DNA of 64,000 bases from Brachynemurus nebulosus (lineage: Eukaryota; Arthropoda; Insecta; Neuroptera; Myrmeleontidae): positions 23,152,916-23,216,915 of the forward strand of contig JAPWDM010000003.1 in the NCBI GenBank assembly GCA_035578155.1. The letters run 5' to 3'. Position 1 is the stretch's first letter; each line of letters starts with the position of its first letter. The notes under the pieces are model-generated. The model was not told the DNA's origin. It worked only from the letters and a program-made list of their open reading frames with translations, and did not search any database. Shown here one piece after another: positions 61,791 through 64,000 of the stretch. A program made the translations under genes and the position numbers.

Positions 61791-62869
61791 AAATGTAATT
61801 TAGACAACTGATAATTGTCATAATATGATCTTATATATGATCGATCCGCACAAAACTATCCGATATTTTACCGGGCCATGACTGAAAAAAGGTTACAGAC
61901 GTTAAGGTTTATATAACAGTTTAAGAAAGCTGTATGTTACGAGAAAGCTGTGTGCCACCCCCATTGGCTTGTAAGTTTATTTTTGTAATCATTGATGGCT
62001 TAAGAATCCGAGGCGCCAAAAATAACAATCACGTTCCTCAGTACGTAATATACTATTAAATTTATCAAATGATATGTATTCTAATGAGTTGAATTTTTAA
62101 TTGATAGCTACCTAATTTAAAACTGTTTTCAATGTTATAGTAATAATGGATACGCTAATGTAAGAAAATTTAATTTTATTGTTAAATAGCAAGTAAATTA
62201 TTGTGATAATTGATCAATCTGTTAATATACTGGTTTATATTACTGTATAATTCCAACGTTTTAAATTTTAACTAATGAATGATACATGTATAATGTATAC
62301 ATACAAAACTACAGTCATTTCAAGAAATATGAAATTAATTTTAATTTTAAAATACTACATGTTCGTCTGACAATGAATGCGGGTATCAACGAATAAATCA
62401 CATAATTTTTACAATTTAATGTTAACACATTTCTGCGTACATCTGTACCAATGACTAATACATTTAATCAACGATAAGCATCTGAAATAAAGAGTTTCAT
62501 CATCTAATTTAATTCAAATTGTTTAATGTAGGAAGTTAAATGCAGTCTTTATTTTTAATAAAATTATTATCAAGGTTACTTAATTAAATTTTGGAATGTG
62601 TGATAACTTTCACTTATATTTAATAATTAAATTAGACATAGATGATACTCTTTTCATAAAAATTAAAAGATAAAACAATTTAAAGCGGAATTCCACACAC
62701 TAATTAGCGGCACCACTAATTAGTTGAGATTTAGTTCTGCACTACAGGTTCCTACAGAGTTTTGTAAGTTTCTACATAAAAAACAATATAAAGAGTTGGT
62801 TAATGTTCCATGGCAATTTTGTTCTGATACAGACCAGTTTTAGAGGCATAAAATCTTAAAAGCGTACAT
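61791..62869. other. Unassigned AT-rich DNA
   Basis: No gene or repeat recognised. Confidence 0.4.
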
Positions 62870-63470
62870 AATACTAATAATAATGAAGTTTGCCATCAAT
62901 TTTTCAGATATTTCTCTATACACTAAGAAAAAATTACAGTAAAAATTACGGAGCTGCCTCCGGTAAACCAGGCTCAAGTGACCAGTCGGTAGGAAATTAT
63001 CAAGCAAAAATATAAAAAATGCCTTTCAAACATTTTTTTTACGATTCATTTGAAAATTTGTCCTGTACAGCTTAAGAATTTTTCCTATACTGCTCCGTAA
63101 AATTCGATGGGCTAGTAAAATTTCAAGTGGATACCAGGATTTCCTGTACAGCGCCGAAATTTTTATGGAGTCACAGTGTAATTTTTACTGTGCAGTCAAA
63201 TTTTACGGAGCTATAGGGTAATTTTTACTATACTCATCGTACTTTTTCCTTTGCCTGTCACTTAAATGCCCGCATTACCAGAGAGCTCCGTAATTTTTTA
63301 CTAGAAATTTCCGTAAAAATTACCGTATTTTTTTCTCAGTATAGTAGACATCACCCACATCACTATTTTATATTTTATTTGCACACATTGCATTATGATG
63401 TACGTGGAGGATGTGGAAAATGGTGAAATAGCTAGGATTTGAAAAGTATATATTATGTCTACGGCTAGTG
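62870..63470 (-). mobile_element. tRNA-derived SINE, copy 3, split by a MITE
   Basis: On the minus strand the order is box-B-like TTTCAAATCC (complement at 63435-63444), CATCCTCCACG, and the core GTGATGTGGGTGATGTCTAC (to 63344). After the intervening MITE comes TAGAGAAATATCTG and GATGGCAAACTTCATT, which matches the continuation of SINE copy 2. The MITE therefore landed inside this SINE. Confidence 0.65.
62917..63343. mobile_element. 419-bp MITE with TATA duplication and TTACGGAGC words
   Basis: The element occupies 62921-63339. Left end CACTAAGAAAAAATTACAG, right end complement CTGAGAAAAAAATACGG. TATA lies on both sides (62917-62920, 63340-63343). The interrupted SINE gives independent support for these borders. 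The words AGTAAAAATTACGGAGC and GCTCCGTAA repeat near both ends and in the middle. A CACT-like start and 4-bp duplication would fit the CACTA/Chapaev group, which is inference. Confidence 0.75.
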
Positions 63471-63665
63471 ATGAGAATATACAGAGTCAAAACAAAGGTC
63501 GTAGTAATATATTGACCTTGACGTTATTCTTGTACTAAGACTTTTGATCTTGGTCTTTCAGTTCCATCCATCGTAGTCTTAGTCTTGAACTTCTAAAATT
63601 AAATCTTGATCTTGAACTTGGTTCTGATCTTGTTTAAAAATATTACAAAATTCAAGACTGATCTT
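63469..63665. mobile_element. Worn relative of the CAAGAC hAT MITE
   Basis: Begins TAGTGATGAG, the same ten bases as the hAT MITE at 32317, and holds many CTTGATCTTG, GTCTTAGTCTTG and TTGGTCTT words. A possible right end TTACTCACTCTTA is a poor match. No target duplication was found. Confidence 0.5.
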
Positions 63666-64000
63666 ACTCACTCTTACATTTTTTTTATTTAAATTATGTT
63701 TCGATGAAGATTTTTTAAAAATTTTGCGCGATATGCTTGAATAGGATAATTTAAATACAAATTTGTAAATTATTCCATTCTAAATAGAACATTCCCAATT
63801 TTTCATTTATCTAATGGACAATGATGCTATGAAACTTTACGCAAGACGTAAGTGACTTTTGGAAAAAAAAATACTGAACATTATAAGATAATTTTATAAC
63901 CTGTAATGCCTCTATGGTGTCAGCATAAACGCAAGATGAAGTTCTGTTTTCCAAAAGCCATACACAAATTTTCCGGACGCACAGAATTTTTAATTTTATC
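63666..64000. other. Unassigned AT-rich DNA
   Basis: No gene or repeat recognised up to the window edge. Confidence 0.35.

Overview
The window is a strongly AT-rich stretch of eukaryotic DNA. It is most likely from an arthropod nuclear genome, probably an insect. The evidence is the mix of repeats: long (TA)n tracts, many hAT-type miniature elements with 8-bp target duplications, a non-LTR retrotransposon, a Penelope-like element, a tRNA-derived SINE and several satellites. No intact host gene is visible. I find no rRNA, no tRNA, no CRISPR array and no operon structure. The rest is best read as intergenic or intronic DNA dominated by transposon debris. I cannot name the species.

Region by region. 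1-10.3 kb holds a hAT derivative (1649-2208), the first copy of a large 2.8-kb repeat (2321-5162) with a 120-bp tandem core and two (TA)n tracts, a 212-bp direct duplication (about 6.2 and 8.4 kb), and a 5'-truncated non-LTR retrotransposon on the minus strand (9036-10263) with a 12-bp target duplication. 10.3-20 kb holds a TA-flanked MITE, a 103-bp array of heat-shock-element words that reverses orientation in its middle (12.6-13.3 kb), a TTAA-flanked element, a hAT element with TTATCTAGATAA words and embedded satellite, a 31-bp minisatellite and a SINE. 20-35 kb holds two unassigned GC-richer patches, a Penelope-like GIY-YIG fragment with one stop codon (24634-25542), a decayed transposase remnant, and several long inverted repeats and hAT MITEs.

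35-50 kb holds more hAT-like pieces, a candidate TATA promoter (41.69 kb), and a nest: a 4.96-kb hAT-like shell (43795-48753, target duplication CTGAACAG) into which the second copy of the large repeat has inserted. 50-64 kb holds a long-TIR element, a third, array-less copy of the large repeat, a perfect spacer-less 208-bp palindrome (56848-57055), two small MITEs, a 168-bp satellite array, and a SINE split by a 419-bp MITE.

No set of genes here works together as a pathway. The most interesting signals are structural: the heat-shock-element array, the perfect palindrome, and a shared design in several hAT MITE families, whose ends are packed with short self-complementary or simple words. These may be transposase-binding arrays.
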